This document shows, piece after piece, positions 17,343 through 25,612 of a DNA stretch of 32,619 bases. This DNA comes from Gillisia sp. (lineage in GTDB: Bacteria; Bacteroidota; Bacteroidia; Flavobacteriales; Flavobacteriaceae): NCBI GenBank assembly GCA_024635715.1, contig JAGXIK010000127.1, forward strand, positions 1 to 32,619, given 5' to 3'. The translations under genes and the position numbers were made by a program. Numbering within the stretch: the stretch's first letter is position 1; every line of letters begins with the position of its first letter. The notes under the pieces are model-generated. The model was not told the DNA's origin. It made no database searches and saw nothing but the letters and a program-made list of their open reading frames with translations.

Positions 17343-19211
17343 ATGAGAACACGTATAAAATATATAGACCAGGATAAAATGAAAATTCGTTTTTCCACTT
17401 TCATATTTAATGTGGAAAGTATCAATGAGAAATTCGGTGGTCTTACCCTGTTTGCAGAAACATATGGTTTAACAGGTGAAACAAATGGTAGAATATTCTA
17501 CCTGTACTCCAAAGTAAAACCTACTCCTGAAGTTTATGAAAGATTTGATAACAGCTTTTCACCTTTAGGATTAATAATAGGGGTAGACTACTTTTATTTC
17601 TATACACATCCAGAATCCGAGGAGGAATTGGAACATCCATCCAGCATCAATATCTCCTGGCTGGAAGGCAAAATAAGGGAGGATGGCAATTATGTGTGTT
17701 TTAAAAACCCGGAAACCGGAATAGCACCTAAACTTATTGATCTAAACAGGAGATATGAGCTTCCGGCTATAGATAAAATCTCTTTCAAAGTGCTCGACAC
17801 CCTTGATCCGAAACCTGATTTCCCAAAATCAATATTCAAAGATGTGCCTTTCCTTAGGTTTATTTCGCCTGGAGATAACTGTTACCCACTGTTTATTGCT
17901 ACACAGGTTGGAGTTTTCCCTGAGGAAGTTCTCGGTGAATCTCTTGAAGGACAAAAAATTGCGGTAATGTATAGTTCACTTCTGGATGGAGCAATAATTA
18001 TTTATCAGATTCAGAATGGAAAGAGATTAGAGTTAAAAAAATATGCTGTAATAACTGGAAAATGGAGACATCCCAGTCTATCTGAAATAAAAGATCCCGG
18101 TTTAGCTGAAGTTAAGGTGAAAGAAAAACCTGTAGCAAAGTTTAACATATATGGCTTACGATCACAACTAGAAAATTTAAATATTGTTTATAAAGGCGAC
18201 TCATTATCCTACATGTTTCAACGGGTAAATGCCCAGGTTTATCCAAAATTCGTGCAGTGGGCAAAAACGCATAAAAAGTCTGATTTCATAGGCTTTTTAA
18301 GAACCCGCCAGGCCAAGGAATATTTTGATATTTATAAGCAATTGGATTATTGCAGAAGAAGACTTTACACAGCCGAAGAGGAGCTCTCTACTGAATTGGA
18401 GGAAGAAGTAGAAATGTTCCGAAAAATCTTAAATCCTTACCGCACCCGGTCTTTTAAACATTCGGAACTGCCGCAACAGGAGGAAATCAAGATTCTGTCA
18501 GATAAGCGTTTATGCTTATTTTATAACAACCATATCAACATCAATTCCTATCAGTCGTGGATTCAGCAACGTGAAATAATTTCAGAATTTAAACGTCGGG
18601 ATGTCTATGTTAAGAATGAATACCTTTTAATGAGTCATGCAAATCCAATCGAAATTAAAACAATCTTCTGCACCCCGGTTTTAAAAATAATGGATGGGGT
18701 GACATTCAGAACTGGAAAGGATATACCAAAATTTGAATTGGGCCCATCAAATCCCCAAATAATATGCGAACATTATTACGGGGAATACAACGCGATGACA
18801 GATATACAGTTTATTGATAGTTTTAATAGATCTGTAGGTATTAATTACTGGGGTATGGGTAGGGCTGCAATTATCCGGGCGGTAAGGTTACAGCTTAAGA
18901 AACGTAATATTGATACTTCCTCCATTATGACCGAAACTACTTTCAGCTTGAAATACTGTGTGGTGCTAGACAATATGAAACTGATCAGGGTAGCAGACCT
19001 TCAAAAATCAAGGATTTCACCCATCCTAAACGGTTATCTTCAAAAGTGTTATCCTTCAATCAAGACCGGGGAGATAGAAATCATTAAATATGATATTGAA
19101 AGTATGAAGGTATTTAACTCAGCCAGGAATATATTTTATGAGATCCCTATCAATGATCTATTAAAAAAACAGGGGGAGATGAAATCTACGATTTCACCTA
19201 AAAATATATAA
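17343..19211 (+). CDS. Large protein of unknown function
   Basis: The 622-residue product has no membrane segment or signal peptide and no motif I can assign. Its middle (about residues 300-365) is helical and charged, and both ends look alpha/beta. The ATG at 17343 is very close to the predicted transcription start; an in-frame ATG at 17379 (MKIRFSTFIFNVES) is an alternative that would shorten the protein by 12 residues. It has its own promoter and sits downstream of repeat copy 2. The DUF3293 gene follows after 30 bases in the same direction and may share the transcript. Confidence 0.7.
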   Translation: MRTRIKYIDQDKMKIRFSTFIFNVESINEKFGGLTLFAETYGLTGETNGRIFYLYSKVKPTPEVYERFDNSFSPLGLIIGVDYFYFYTHPESEEELEHPSSINISWLEGKIREDGNYVCFKNPETGIAPKLIDLNRRYELPAIDKISFKVLDTLDPKPDFPKSIFKDVPFLRFISPGDNCYPLFIATQVGVFPEEVLGESLEGQKIAVMYSSLLDGAIIIYQIQNGKRLELKKYAVITGKWRHPSLSEIKDPGLAEVKVKEKPVAKFNIYGLRSQLENLNIVYKGDSLSYMFQRVNAQVYPKFVQWAKTHKKSDFIGFLRTRQAKEYFDIYKQLDYCRRRLYTAEEELSTELEEEVEMFRKILNPYRTRSFKHSELPQQEEIKILSDKRLCLFYNNHININSYQSWIQQREIISEFKRRDVYVKNEYLLMSHANPIEIKTIFCTPVLKIMDGVTFRTGKDIPKFELGPSNPQIICEHYYGEYNAMTDIQFIDSFNRSVGINYWGMGRAAIIRAVRLQLKKRNIDTSSIMTETTFSLKYCVVLDNMKLIRVADLQKSRISPILNGYLQKCYPSIKTGEIEIIKYDIESMKVFNSARNIFYEIPINDLLKKQGEMKSTISPKNI

Positions 19212-19241
19212 TAATGTCTAATTTAAATAAAACAAATAATC

Positions 19242-19652
19242 ATGGATGATCTCATAAAAGCATATAACAGCACATCTTACAATGTATTCAAACCTAAGAT
19301 AAGTATCATCATAGGACAGAACAATCCCAAAGTAGATATGTTGCTGGAAAAATATAAATGCACAGAATGGGCTTATATCACAGCCCACAATCCATTTTCT
19401 TATGTGTTAACAGATAAGGAAAATCTTGAAAGACACAAGCAGTTAAAAATTTTAATTAGAAACTATACTTCTTTTGAAGGAGAGGGTGTGGGAACTGATC
19501 CTGACTGGAAGCCGGAACGAAGTTTACTGATACTAGGGATTTCTCAAAAAGATGCCGTAAAGCTTGGAGTAAAATTTCAGCAAAACGCCATAGTTGTAGG
19601 TCGACTGAAGGAGGTGGCGAGGTTAGTGCTTCTGGAGGAGGTGAATAACTGA
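19242..19652 (+). CDS. DUF3293 family protein
   Basis: The 136-residue product matches the DUF3293 pattern: an N-terminal AYNSTSYNVF, a central WAYITAHNPFSYVLTDKEN, then RSLLILGIS and FQQNAIVVG near the end. The biochemical role of this family is not known to me. Its full length is typical. It starts 30 bases after the 622-residue protein gene and is followed by a possible terminator. Confidence 0.8.
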   Translation: MDDLIKAYNSTSYNVFKPKISIIIGQNNPKVDMLLEKYKCTEWAYITAHNPFSYVLTDKENLERHKQLKILIRNYTSFEGEGVGTDPDWKPERSLLILGISQKDAVKLGVKFQQNAIVVGRLKEVARLVLLEEVNN

Positions 19653-19703
19653 GGACATTGATTATAAGCCAAATTCTGCACCTACTGTACAAAGCATTGC
19701 AAC

Positions 19704-19723
19704 AAAGGTTACCTTTTTGTAAT
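19704..19723 (+). terminator. Possible terminator after DUF3293 gene
   Basis: ACAAAGG at 19704-19710 can pair with CCTTTTTGT just downstream around a TTA loop, with one bulged T. The T-rich arm and following T-rich DNA resemble a weak intrinsic terminator; the stem is AT-rich, so strength is doubtful. Confidence 0.3.
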
Positions 19724-19762
19724 ATTTCTATTAATTATTAACCACAAAACAGAAGAAAAACT

Positions 19763-20434
19763 ATGGCTATAATTGAATTCTACAATTCCTATGACCTTAT
19801 TAATTATTTGTGTCAAGAAAACGTCTTAGGGAAACTAAAAGTGTCTTATAATCAGGAGAGGAGTTTAATGCTGGAACCTTCCTTTAATTTTGATTATCCT
19901 GCACTGCACCAACATCTTTATGGCATCTTTTGGGACTGGCCTTCATTTTTTGGATATAATTCCAGAGTTTTTATTTCATTCGATAATGCTGAGGATTATG
20001 ACGTAACAGCAGAGGATGATATGCAATGGTCAGAATATAATCTATCAAAGGATATTTATGAATTTGTGCAAGATCAAATTTTTCAGAAATTCGGAGTGGA
20101 GTCATACCTGATTATCAGTATGGAAGGAACCGGATTTACTTTGGAAGAGATAGATGTACAAAAGCTGGAAATACATAGATCTGAGGGTGAAGAGGAATTG
20201 ATTGAACTGGACGAGGAGTTTAGAAAAAAGATTGTAAATGGAATTCTCTGTATTCTGAAAAAAACAGATACTTGCATTATTTCTGTGGATAAATTCACTC
20301 TGCAAAATACAGACGGATACGATAATTTATACTATTGTGAAGAAGGCAGTCCGGATGCATATGGATATTATGATCTGGAAGATGGTAAAAGTTTCTCTCT
20401 CGATACTGAACTCCTAAATCCCGATGCAGAATAA
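19763..20434 (+). CDS. Acidic cytoplasmic protein of unknown function
   Basis: The 223-residue product is very acidic (many Glu and Asp, with runs such as SEGEEELIELDEE) and rich in Tyr and Phe. There is no signal or membrane segment. Length and composition are like those of many immunity proteins in Bacteroidota toxin loci, but no toxin partner is evident and no family motif is recognised. It is followed by a hairpin with a T-run and then by the large inverted-repeat element. Confidence 0.6.
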   Translation: MAIIEFYNSYDLINYLCQENVLGKLKVSYNQERSLMLEPSFNFDYPALHQHLYGIFWDWPSFFGYNSRVFISFDNAEDYDVTAEDDMQWSEYNLSKDIYEFVQDQIFQKFGVESYLIISMEGTGFTLEEIDVQKLEIHRSEGEEELIELDEEFRKKIVNGILCILKKTDTCIISVDKFTLQNTDGYDNLYYCEEGSPDAYGYYDLEDGKSFSLDTELLNPDAE

Positions 20435-20447
20435 AAAACTTTAGAGG

Positions 20448-20479
20448 GCAAAGGTTAAAACAAAGTTTCCTTTTGCTTT
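20448..20479 (+). terminator. Candidate intrinsic terminator
   Basis: GCAAAGG at 20448-20454 pairs with CCTTTTGC at 20469-20476 with one bulge, followed by TTT. It lies 14 bases after the stop of the acidic protein gene, a fitting position. Confidence 0.4.
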
Positions 20480-20484
20480 AATAA

Positions 20485-20594
20485 TACATCAAGAATTTCC
20501 TTTCTAAGGAAATGCCAACCGAGAGAAGGTCTCCACGGTGGTTTGGAATGTGGGCGTTTTGCCAAAATAAACCTTATTGAAATTCCTTGATGTA
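20485..20594. repeat. 110-base imperfect inverted-repeat element
   Basis: The outer arms TACATCAAG-AATTTC (from 20485) and GAAATTCCTTGATGTA (ending 20594) are complementary apart from one bulge, and pairing continues inward to AAGG and CCTT. The inner part has a second hairpin (TTTCCTT with AAGGAAA), a CCACGGTGG palindrome and a TTTTGCCAAAA palindrome. The element is noncoding and more GC-rich inside than its surroundings. It could be a MITE-like element, a structured RNA or a recombination site. Confidence 0.65.
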
Positions 20595-20638
20595 TGGTAA
20601 AATTTAAAACTAATAAATAACCATATAAAACTATCAAG

Positions 20639-21061
20639 ATGAAAAAAATTGATGAAAAGAACCTGTCAAAGTTGAAAAGTGATTTTCCACCTGGTTATGG
20701 AGAATTCCCTTATATATTAGTTAAAAATGGATATGCCAGATATATCCAAATCCCAATTTGCCGGGGATGTAAATATGAACAAACCTATAAAGGATGTGTA
20801 TTTATTTCTGAAAAAGAGAATCCTGATCATGTTCTAAAAAGGGAGCATAACTTAGGAGCATTAATGCAGGTGCGAAAAGGAAGTTTCCATATAAATAAGA
20901 CATATTTCCCCTTATGTGTTGTGGAGGGACCAGAAGATGCAGTTTATGTAAATGAGCAGGGAATAACAACAGAAAATTTATCCATTCCTAAAGGGGTTGT
21001 TTTATTAACAGGAAACCTCGCTATCCTTTCCATGTATGATCCACATTATTATACTTCATAA
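20639..21061 (+). CDS. Unknown protein with a CxxC-type cysteine cluster
   Basis: The 140-residue product contains CRGCKYEQTYKGC, three cysteines in a zinc- or metal-site-like spacing, in its first half, and ends in hydrophobic and aromatic residues. No family is recognised. The stop overlaps the ATG of the next gene by one base (TAATG), indicating translational coupling. The start lies 45 bases after the inverted-repeat element. Confidence 0.65.
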   Translation: MKKIDEKNLSKLKSDFPPGYGEFPYILVKNGYARYIQIPICRGCKYEQTYKGCVFISEKENPDHVLKREHNLGALMQVRKGSFHINKTYFPLCVVEGPEDAVYVNEQGITTENLSIPKGVVLLTGNLAILSMYDPHYYTS

Positions 21062-21468
21062 TGAATGAGTTAAACAGATTTTCAGATCATACTTATTTTA
21101 AAATTCAGAAACGACTTGCAGATGGATTCCTGGAGTTAAGAAAGGTAACAGAAGAGTTGGGTTCAAGAACCCGGCAACTTGGCTGGAAACAACGTAATGT
21201 TCTAATAGACCACGTTTACTCCGATTATCAGAAGCATTATCAGTTAATGTTCGCAAGAAAAGAATGGGAGGAGGTATCCTGGGAATATAATGTTCACAAT
21301 AGATTATTTGAGCTTTTGCGGGAGTACCGCGACCTATATGGTTATTTTCCTGAGTATATAGAATTGTATGATCAAATAAACGGGATCATAGAACTGGCCG
21401 TGAAACAAGATGAATTTGAAATAGCAAAGATCTTGGTGAAATGGAAAGAACAGTTTTTTTCTGAGTAA
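21061..21468 (+). CDS. Helical protein of unknown function, coupled to preceding gene
   Basis: The 135-residue product is almost wholly alpha-helical by composition, with charged amphipathic stretches and many Tyr and Trp residues. No motif is recognised. Its ATG overlaps the stop of the cysteine-cluster gene, so the two are probably produced together and may act as a pair. The next gene, for an L,D-transpeptidase-like protein, starts 29 bases later. Confidence 0.65.
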   Translation: MNELNRFSDHTYFKIQKRLADGFLELRKVTEELGSRTRQLGWKQRNVLIDHVYSDYQKHYQLMFARKEWEEVSWEYNVHNRLFELLREYRDLYGYFPEYIELYDQINGIIELAVKQDEFEIAKILVKWKEQFFSE

Positions 21469-21497
21469 GATATAGTTGATATATAACCAAACAAAAC

Positions 21498-22109
21498 ATG
21501 AAAAAAAACAAATTACTATCCGGCCTTGCTCTCTTATTAATAACTTTTTTCATTACCTGGATGTGTTTTGTGAATTTGGGGAATCTTAAAGTGAACCGAT
21601 ATAAAAAAGAAGTTGAGGTGGTCAAAGCCACGCTGAAAGAAGGTAATTATAATAAAGAATATTGCGTCCTGGTGGATTTTTCCCTGCACAGTGGTAAAAA
21701 ACGAATGATCCTGTATGATCTACAGAATGAGAAAATTAAGAGAACTTTTATGGTAGCCCATGGAGAGGGCTGTGGACAGGAAAACGGCAAACCCCAATCC
21801 TTTAGCAATGTTCCTAACAGCTACTGCTCTAGTGAGGGAATGGCAGTGATAGGGAATAGGGATTATAGTAATTGGGGAATAAATATAAAGTATTGGTTGA
21901 AGGGTCTGGATGATACAAATAATAATATGCGGAAGAGGGTAGTAGTAATTCACTCCTGGGGAGGAATTCCTGAATTTTCAATATATCCTTTTAAACTTGT
22001 TCAAAGTCAGGGATGTTTCACGATATCCAACAATTCGTTAAAATATTTGGACGAATTTATATTCCGGCAGGATAATAAAAAATTGCTGTTTTACACTTTT
22101 AGTCATTAA
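21498..22109 (+). CDS. L,D-transpeptidase-like (YkuD_2-type) membrane-anchored protein
   Basis: The 203-residue product has one N-terminal hydrophobic segment (about 6-27), fitting a signal anchor, then a domain with the pattern of the murein L,D-transpeptidase catalytic-domain family: FSLHSGKKRMILYDL, MVAHGEGCGQ, SFSNVPNSYCSSEG, VVVIHSWGG (H152) and SQGCFTIS (C173), the expected catalytic His and Cys. Members cross-link or trim peptidoglycan, or attach proteins to it, in the periplasm. The usual RSxGC is QSQGC here. It is the last of three closely spaced genes. Confidence 0.75.
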   Translation: MKKNKLLSGLALLLITFFITWMCFVNLGNLKVNRYKKEVEVVKATLKEGNYNKEYCVLVDFSLHSGKKRMILYDLQNEKIKRTFMVAHGEGCGQENGKPQSFSNVPNSYCSSEGMAVIGNRDYSNWGINIKYWLKGLDDTNNNMRKRVVVIHSWGGIPEFSIYPFKLVQSQGCFTISNNSLKYLDEFIFRQDNKKLLFYTFSH

Positions 22110-22168
22110 TAATTGATAGAAAATATATTGTATATTACCTAATCAAAATCGAAAAACCTAATTAATTT

Positions 22169-22477
22169 ATGCAGTTAGAATTATACTTTGGATGTATTGA
22201 GAATGCGAGGGAACAAAACTTATTCTTTAGCGACAAAATTGAATTTAAAAATTTTCTGAAAGACATAGAAAAAACAAAAAGGGAACAAGCTTGGGTCTTT
22301 ATATATGGGAAAAGTTATCAATTAAAAAATAGAGAAATTATTATTACAGAGGATATTAAAGATATAATTAAGCTTTTGGATACAGCCACTATAATTGCTT
22401 CTGGTGACTACCATGAATTATCCTTAAATGGTTTTGAAACATTGGAAAAAGCTAAGAAATTTAACGACTCTTTATAA
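22169..22477 (+). CDS. Small protein of unknown function
   Basis: The 102-residue product is soluble, acidic-basic balanced and alpha/beta in composition (AWVFIYGKSYQL, ATIIASGDYHELSL). No family motif or signal is recognised. It stands alone, 59 bases after the L,D-transpeptidase-like gene, and is the last intact plus-strand gene before the decayed region. Its coding status rests on an ATG start and normal codon use only. Confidence 0.5.
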   Translation: MQLELYFGCIENAREQNLFFSDKIEFKNFLKDIEKTKREQAWVFIYGKSYQLKNREIIITEDIKDIIKLLDTATIIASGDYHELSLNGFETLEKAKKFNDSL

Positions 22478-22591
22478 AGTTATATTAAGAGGTTCTTTAT
22501 GGACTGGTAACAAAAGAATTTTAAAAATACAATTTACTAAACTTAATTTATGGAATTTTCTTCATATTGTAAAGAAAAACGCATTGGGAAA

Positions 22592-22872
22592 TTAGATCAT
22601 TGTGATAGATTTAGCTTTTGTAGTTTCTGTTTTAACCATTTGAATCAATCTTTGTTCCTCCGCAGTTAAATCATCACAAATTTTCTTAATATTATGAATA
22701 TTGGGACTTGGATATTTTTTCTTTAGTTTCACAGTTTCTTCCTGATATACATCCATACAATCCCTATTGATTAACAATGTAAGCTCATCGCCTACAAATA
22801 TCTTAATGTTTTAGTTAACCCCACTTCTCTAATAATTCTAATCGGTATTAGCAAAATAAAGAATAATAATTA
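22592..22872 (-). pseudogene. Frameshifted remnant of a membrane protein related to the gene at 24440-24907
   Basis: Reading right to left on the minus strand, one frame gives LLFFILLIPIRIIREVG, close to LLLIFLILFIPIKIIKEVVG of the intact protein. After a single frame change the next frame gives NIKIFVGDEL, then NRDCMDVYQEETVKLKKKY and LTAEEQRLIQMVKTETTKA, matching the intact FNIKLLPGDP, EKVDDRLNALKEQYP and LTSEQQKIVRFVKEETARA. A stop codon sits at the frame change and the N-terminal 60 residues are missing. A 61-residue frame starting at TTG 22777 is only the surviving tail, not a real gene. Confidence 0.75.
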
Positions 22873-22901
22873 TAGAGGTATCGTAATTGAAGAACCAATA
22901 A

Positions 22902-23371
22902 AGGTCAGATCAGACCCATAATTATCCCGAAGGAGTAAAAAGGCTCAAGCTATAGCTGCCTTCATTTTTCTGACACGTATTGGCAGATCCAAGTCTGATA
23001 TAATAGATTATATCAGTAACATAATTAATTGCGACCTGAATAGGAATGTGGTTGAGGTTAGGCCAAATTACAATTTTGATATTAGCTGCCAGGAATCAGT
23101 GCCTGAAGCAATAATTTGTTTTCTGGATAGCAGTGATTATGAATCCTGCATCCGCTCATCTATTTCAATAGGCAGTGATAGTGACACAATAGCCTGTATT
23201 GCTGGTGGTATCGCCCAGGCGTATTATGAATTTCTACCACCTGATCTGGTTGCCGGGGCCCGGGAAAAATCGCCAGCTGAGATGATTGGAATTTCGGATG
23301 AGTTTGAGAGAATGGGTAGAACATTTAATTTTGATAATAGGACACATATTTATAAAAATAAATTATCATAA
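22902..23371 (+). pseudogene. 5'-truncated, frameshifted ADP-ribosylglycohydrolase (DraG family)
   Basis: The segment encodes the C-terminal half of an ADP-ribosylglycohydrolase, an enzyme removing ADP-ribose from proteins. One frame reads QTHNYPEGVK (22911-22940). After a one-base loss near 22941 the next frame continues AQAIAAFIFLTRIGRSK, SCQESVPEAIICFLDS and IGSDSDTIACIAGGIAQAYY, the latter matching the family's GGDSDTIAxIAG metal site with one Gly changed to Ser. The N-terminal half with the first metal ligands is absent and a stop lies immediately upstream (22899). The open frame from GTG at 23048 covers only the last 107 residues and should not be functional alone. Confidence 0.8.
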
Positions 23372-23535
23372 TTACACATTAAGAAGGAGTTCAGCTCAAT
23401 TGTTTTTGTACTAAGCAGATACAAAGTTCTTTCCATTCAAAATCTCTCCCCGGCTTGTGTGTAGGCTAAAAGTTTTCCACTTTTTGCAACACTGTAGTCC
23501 AAACAGCAGATGTTGGATGCTCTAAAAATAATTAA

Positions 23536-24072
23536 TCAATCATATTTCCAAACAAATCCATAATGGGTCTTTTTATATCCTAAACATACCTGTGTTACCG
23601 CATTGGGTCTGAAGCCATGTTTTGATACTTCTTTAGCGTAGCCGTAAGTACGAACAAGCTCTCCATTAAGAGTATATTGATAAACCTTTCGTTTGATCTT
23701 TTCTCGGCCCTTCATAAATGCCCCATTGTGCGCTAAGTTTTTAGCATGAGTTGTCCATTCAAGATTTTCAGCTTTATTGTTTGCCCGGTCTTCATCTAAA
23801 TGATTTACCACGTTGAGGTTATGGGGATTATCAACGAAGTGTTCCGCCACCAAACGATGAACGCTATAGGTAGTTTTAACTCTATCTTTGGTAAGTCCTA
23901 CATTTACGTAACCCAGATGCTTGTTCGGTTTGCAGCTAAATAGCAGTTCTTTCTGATATCGTATAGTGCCATTTAAACGAGTTATGTACCTGCCAAGTCG
24001 CTTAACCTGGCCCATATTACTTGTTTCGTAAAGACCTTCATAATTCTTTATTTGTTTCCATTCTTGTTCCAT
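23536..24072 (-). CDS. NUMOD4/HNH/NUMOD1 homing-type endonuclease
   Basis: The 178-residue product starts with the NUMOD4 motif (EWKQIKNYEGLYETSNMGQVKR), followed by an HNH_3-type nuclease core: H72 in VHRLVAEHFVDNP, N90-H91 in VNHLDEDRANN and NLEW at 103-106. The end (RKVYQYTLNGELVRTYGYAKE through GFVWKYD) fits a NUMOD1 DNA-binding module. This arrangement is typical of selfish HNH homing endonucleases in phages, plasmids and introns. It lies alone, with about 160 noncoding bases on the left and an AT-rich gap on the right. No flanking intron or intein is seen, so it is probably free-standing. Confidence 0.92.
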   Translation of the reverse strand: MEQEWKQIKNYEGLYETSNMGQVKRLGRYITRLNGTIRYQKELLFSCKPNKHLGYVNVGLTKDRVKTTYSVHRLVAEHFVDNPHNLNVVNHLDEDRANNKAENLEWTTHAKNLAHNGAFMKGREKIKRKVYQYTLNGELVRTYGYAKEVSKHGFRPNAVTQVCLGYKKTHYGFVWKYD

Positions 24073-24439
24073 TTATACCTTGTTTTAGTAAGTATAATGG
24101 CAGATAAAAAAAAGGAAATAGTTTATGTGAAAAAATAACTAGTACAGGAGAAAAAAATGGAAATTGTGCGAAAATACTCTGGGCCCGGGAAAAAAAATTG
24201 AATCTTACTAGGTGAAGCAAGTAGACAGGATTTCATATCAGATACCAGTCCCACCAAAATTCATTAAATGATATTTAGCTGTAAATAAACTAAATGTAAT
24301 TTTTTATCCCTAAAAAAATCCCAAGACTTTTTGTAAAAACAAAGCCTCACAGTGAGGTGAGGCTCCAACAGTTTGATTTCATTTGTCAATAGTCGCTATT
24401 ATCTATTAGAGAAGCCAGTTATAGGGAAACTGAAACTAC
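24073..24439. other. Intergenic region between HNH gene and membrane protein gene
   Basis: These 367 bases hold the presumed upstream region of the minus-strand HNH gene and the terminator of the minus-strand membrane protein gene. A purine-rich A-tract stretch lies around 24100-24200. No further gene or repeat was seen. Confidence 0.5.
24331..24364 (-). terminator. Intrinsic terminator for membrane protein gene
   Basis: A perfect 8-base stem, AGCCTCAC at 24343-24350 and GTGAGGCT at 24357-24364 with a 6-base loop, is followed on the minus strand by TTTGTTTTTAC. It lies about 75 bases beyond the stop at 24440, in the right orientation. Confidence 0.75.
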
Positions 24440-24907
24440 TCACAATTTATTTAAATTAGCTCTTGTTTTCGCTCTTGCAGTTTCTTCCTTAACAAATCGG
24501 ACTATTTTTTGCTGTTCAGATGTAAGGTCTTCCCAAGTTGATTTACGTTTTCTCTTACTCGGATATTGCTCTTTTAGGGCGTTAAGTCTATCATCTACCT
24601 TCTCCATGTGGGTTCTGCGGTCTATCCAACCCGTAGGCGGGTCGCCAGGTAATAATTTTATGTTGAACCCCACCACCTCTTTTATAATTTTTATCGGGAT
24701 GAAAAGAATTAAAAAAATCAACAATAGTGGCAACATTACAACTGCCCCCATGAATTTAAAGTCACCTGCATAATCACCTGTGGGCAATTTAGCTGTAGCA
24801 TTGTTAAAGGCATTCACCCATTTCTCCGCTTCGAGGTCATATCTGTGGTTGGTTATGCCGTTGTCATTCGGTCTCCATTGATAATTAGTTTGGCTTGGCA
24901 TTGGCAT
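24440..24907 (-). CDS. Single-pass membrane protein of unknown function
   Basis: The 155-residue product has a soluble N-terminus of about 50 residues, one strong hydrophobic segment (AVVMLPLLLIFLILFIPI) and a charged, helical C-terminal half ending in a coiled-coil-like stretch (LTSEQQKIVRFVKEETARAK). No family is recognised. A decayed relative lies at 22592-22872 on the same strand. It is the only gene between the recombinase and the HNH endonuclease and has its own terminator, so it looks like cargo of the mobile region. The ATG at 24907 is the first of two close ATGs (MPMPSQ). Confidence 0.7.
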   Translation of the reverse strand: MPMPSQTNYQWRPNDNGITNHRYDLEAEKWVNAFNNATAKLPTGDYAGDFKFMGAVVMLPLLLIFLILFIPIKIIKEVVGFNIKLLPGDPPTGWIDRRTHMEKVDDRLNALKEQYPSKRKRKSTWEDLTSEQQKIVRFVKEETARAKTRANLNKL

Positions 24908-25612
24908 AACTAGCTGATTTACTGGTTAATATGCCCCAATTTCGCTATTTAGTCTGGAATGTGCCAGAAATGCGTAATAAAACTGTCTTAAAGTGTACCT
25001 TTTTGTATCAATACGGCATGCATTAGACAGGGCTGCGCTGGGAAGGGTGTGTGACTACCTATTTGAGGATGAATGACGTAAAGACTAGTTATAGCAATGG
25101 GTTGAAGGATTTGGAACTAGAGTGAAAATGTATAGAAATGCTGCATGCTTCACGAGCACCATTCACAAATAAAATATATGGAAGGATTCCAAGTTTATTC
25201 TTTGCATTTATTGGGAATATTCCTTTAAATAAAAAAAACCATTGAGAGAAATAGGGCAGGTCGGCCACCAACCTTTCTAAAAGTGTTTATGATGATTTAG
25301 CTCCCTGCTATTGGATCAATCACTTACAATTGCTTTCGGGGCAGTTGGCCAAAACAGCAATTCAATTTCCATAATTGCACTCCTGGCATTTTTAAGAACA
25401 CTAGGCAACGGTAAATTTATTCCATTTAAAATGAATTGCCATAATTTTGGGATGTAACATATCTTCCCAAAACTTTACTCACCCCAACATGGTAACTAAA
25501 TTTACATTTTACAAGGGTTAGGAGGTAATCTAACCAGTCCAAATACCCCAGGTAAAGTAGCTGAAAAAACAACCTTATAAGGACTGGGTATGATACTTTG
25601 TTGATAGTATGG
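24908..25612. other. 705-base noncoding stretch downstream of the recombinase
   Basis: No convincing gene was found on either strand; short open frames here have no coding character. Structural features include GCAATT with AATTGC (about 25357-25378), a CCTTATAAGG palindrome near 25573, and AACCAGTCC at 25532-25540 facing GGACTGGGT at 25581-25589. The last two lie within 85 bases of the recombinase stop and could be a transcription end or part of an attachment site. Eroded former coding sequence cannot be excluded. Confidence 0.45.
25532..25589. repeat. Imperfect inverted repeat downstream of recombinase gene
   Basis: AACCAGTCC (25532-25540) and GGACTGGGT (25581-25589) are complementary at 8 of 9 positions with a 40-base spacer that holds the palindrome CCTTATAAGG. 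It begins 24 bases beyond the recombinase stop (on the minus strand). Confidence 0.4.

Noticed and set aside
25089-25271. 60-codon minus-strand frame in the gap downstream of the recombinase
   Set aside because: Hydrophobic and unlike any known protein, no start context, no relative in the window.
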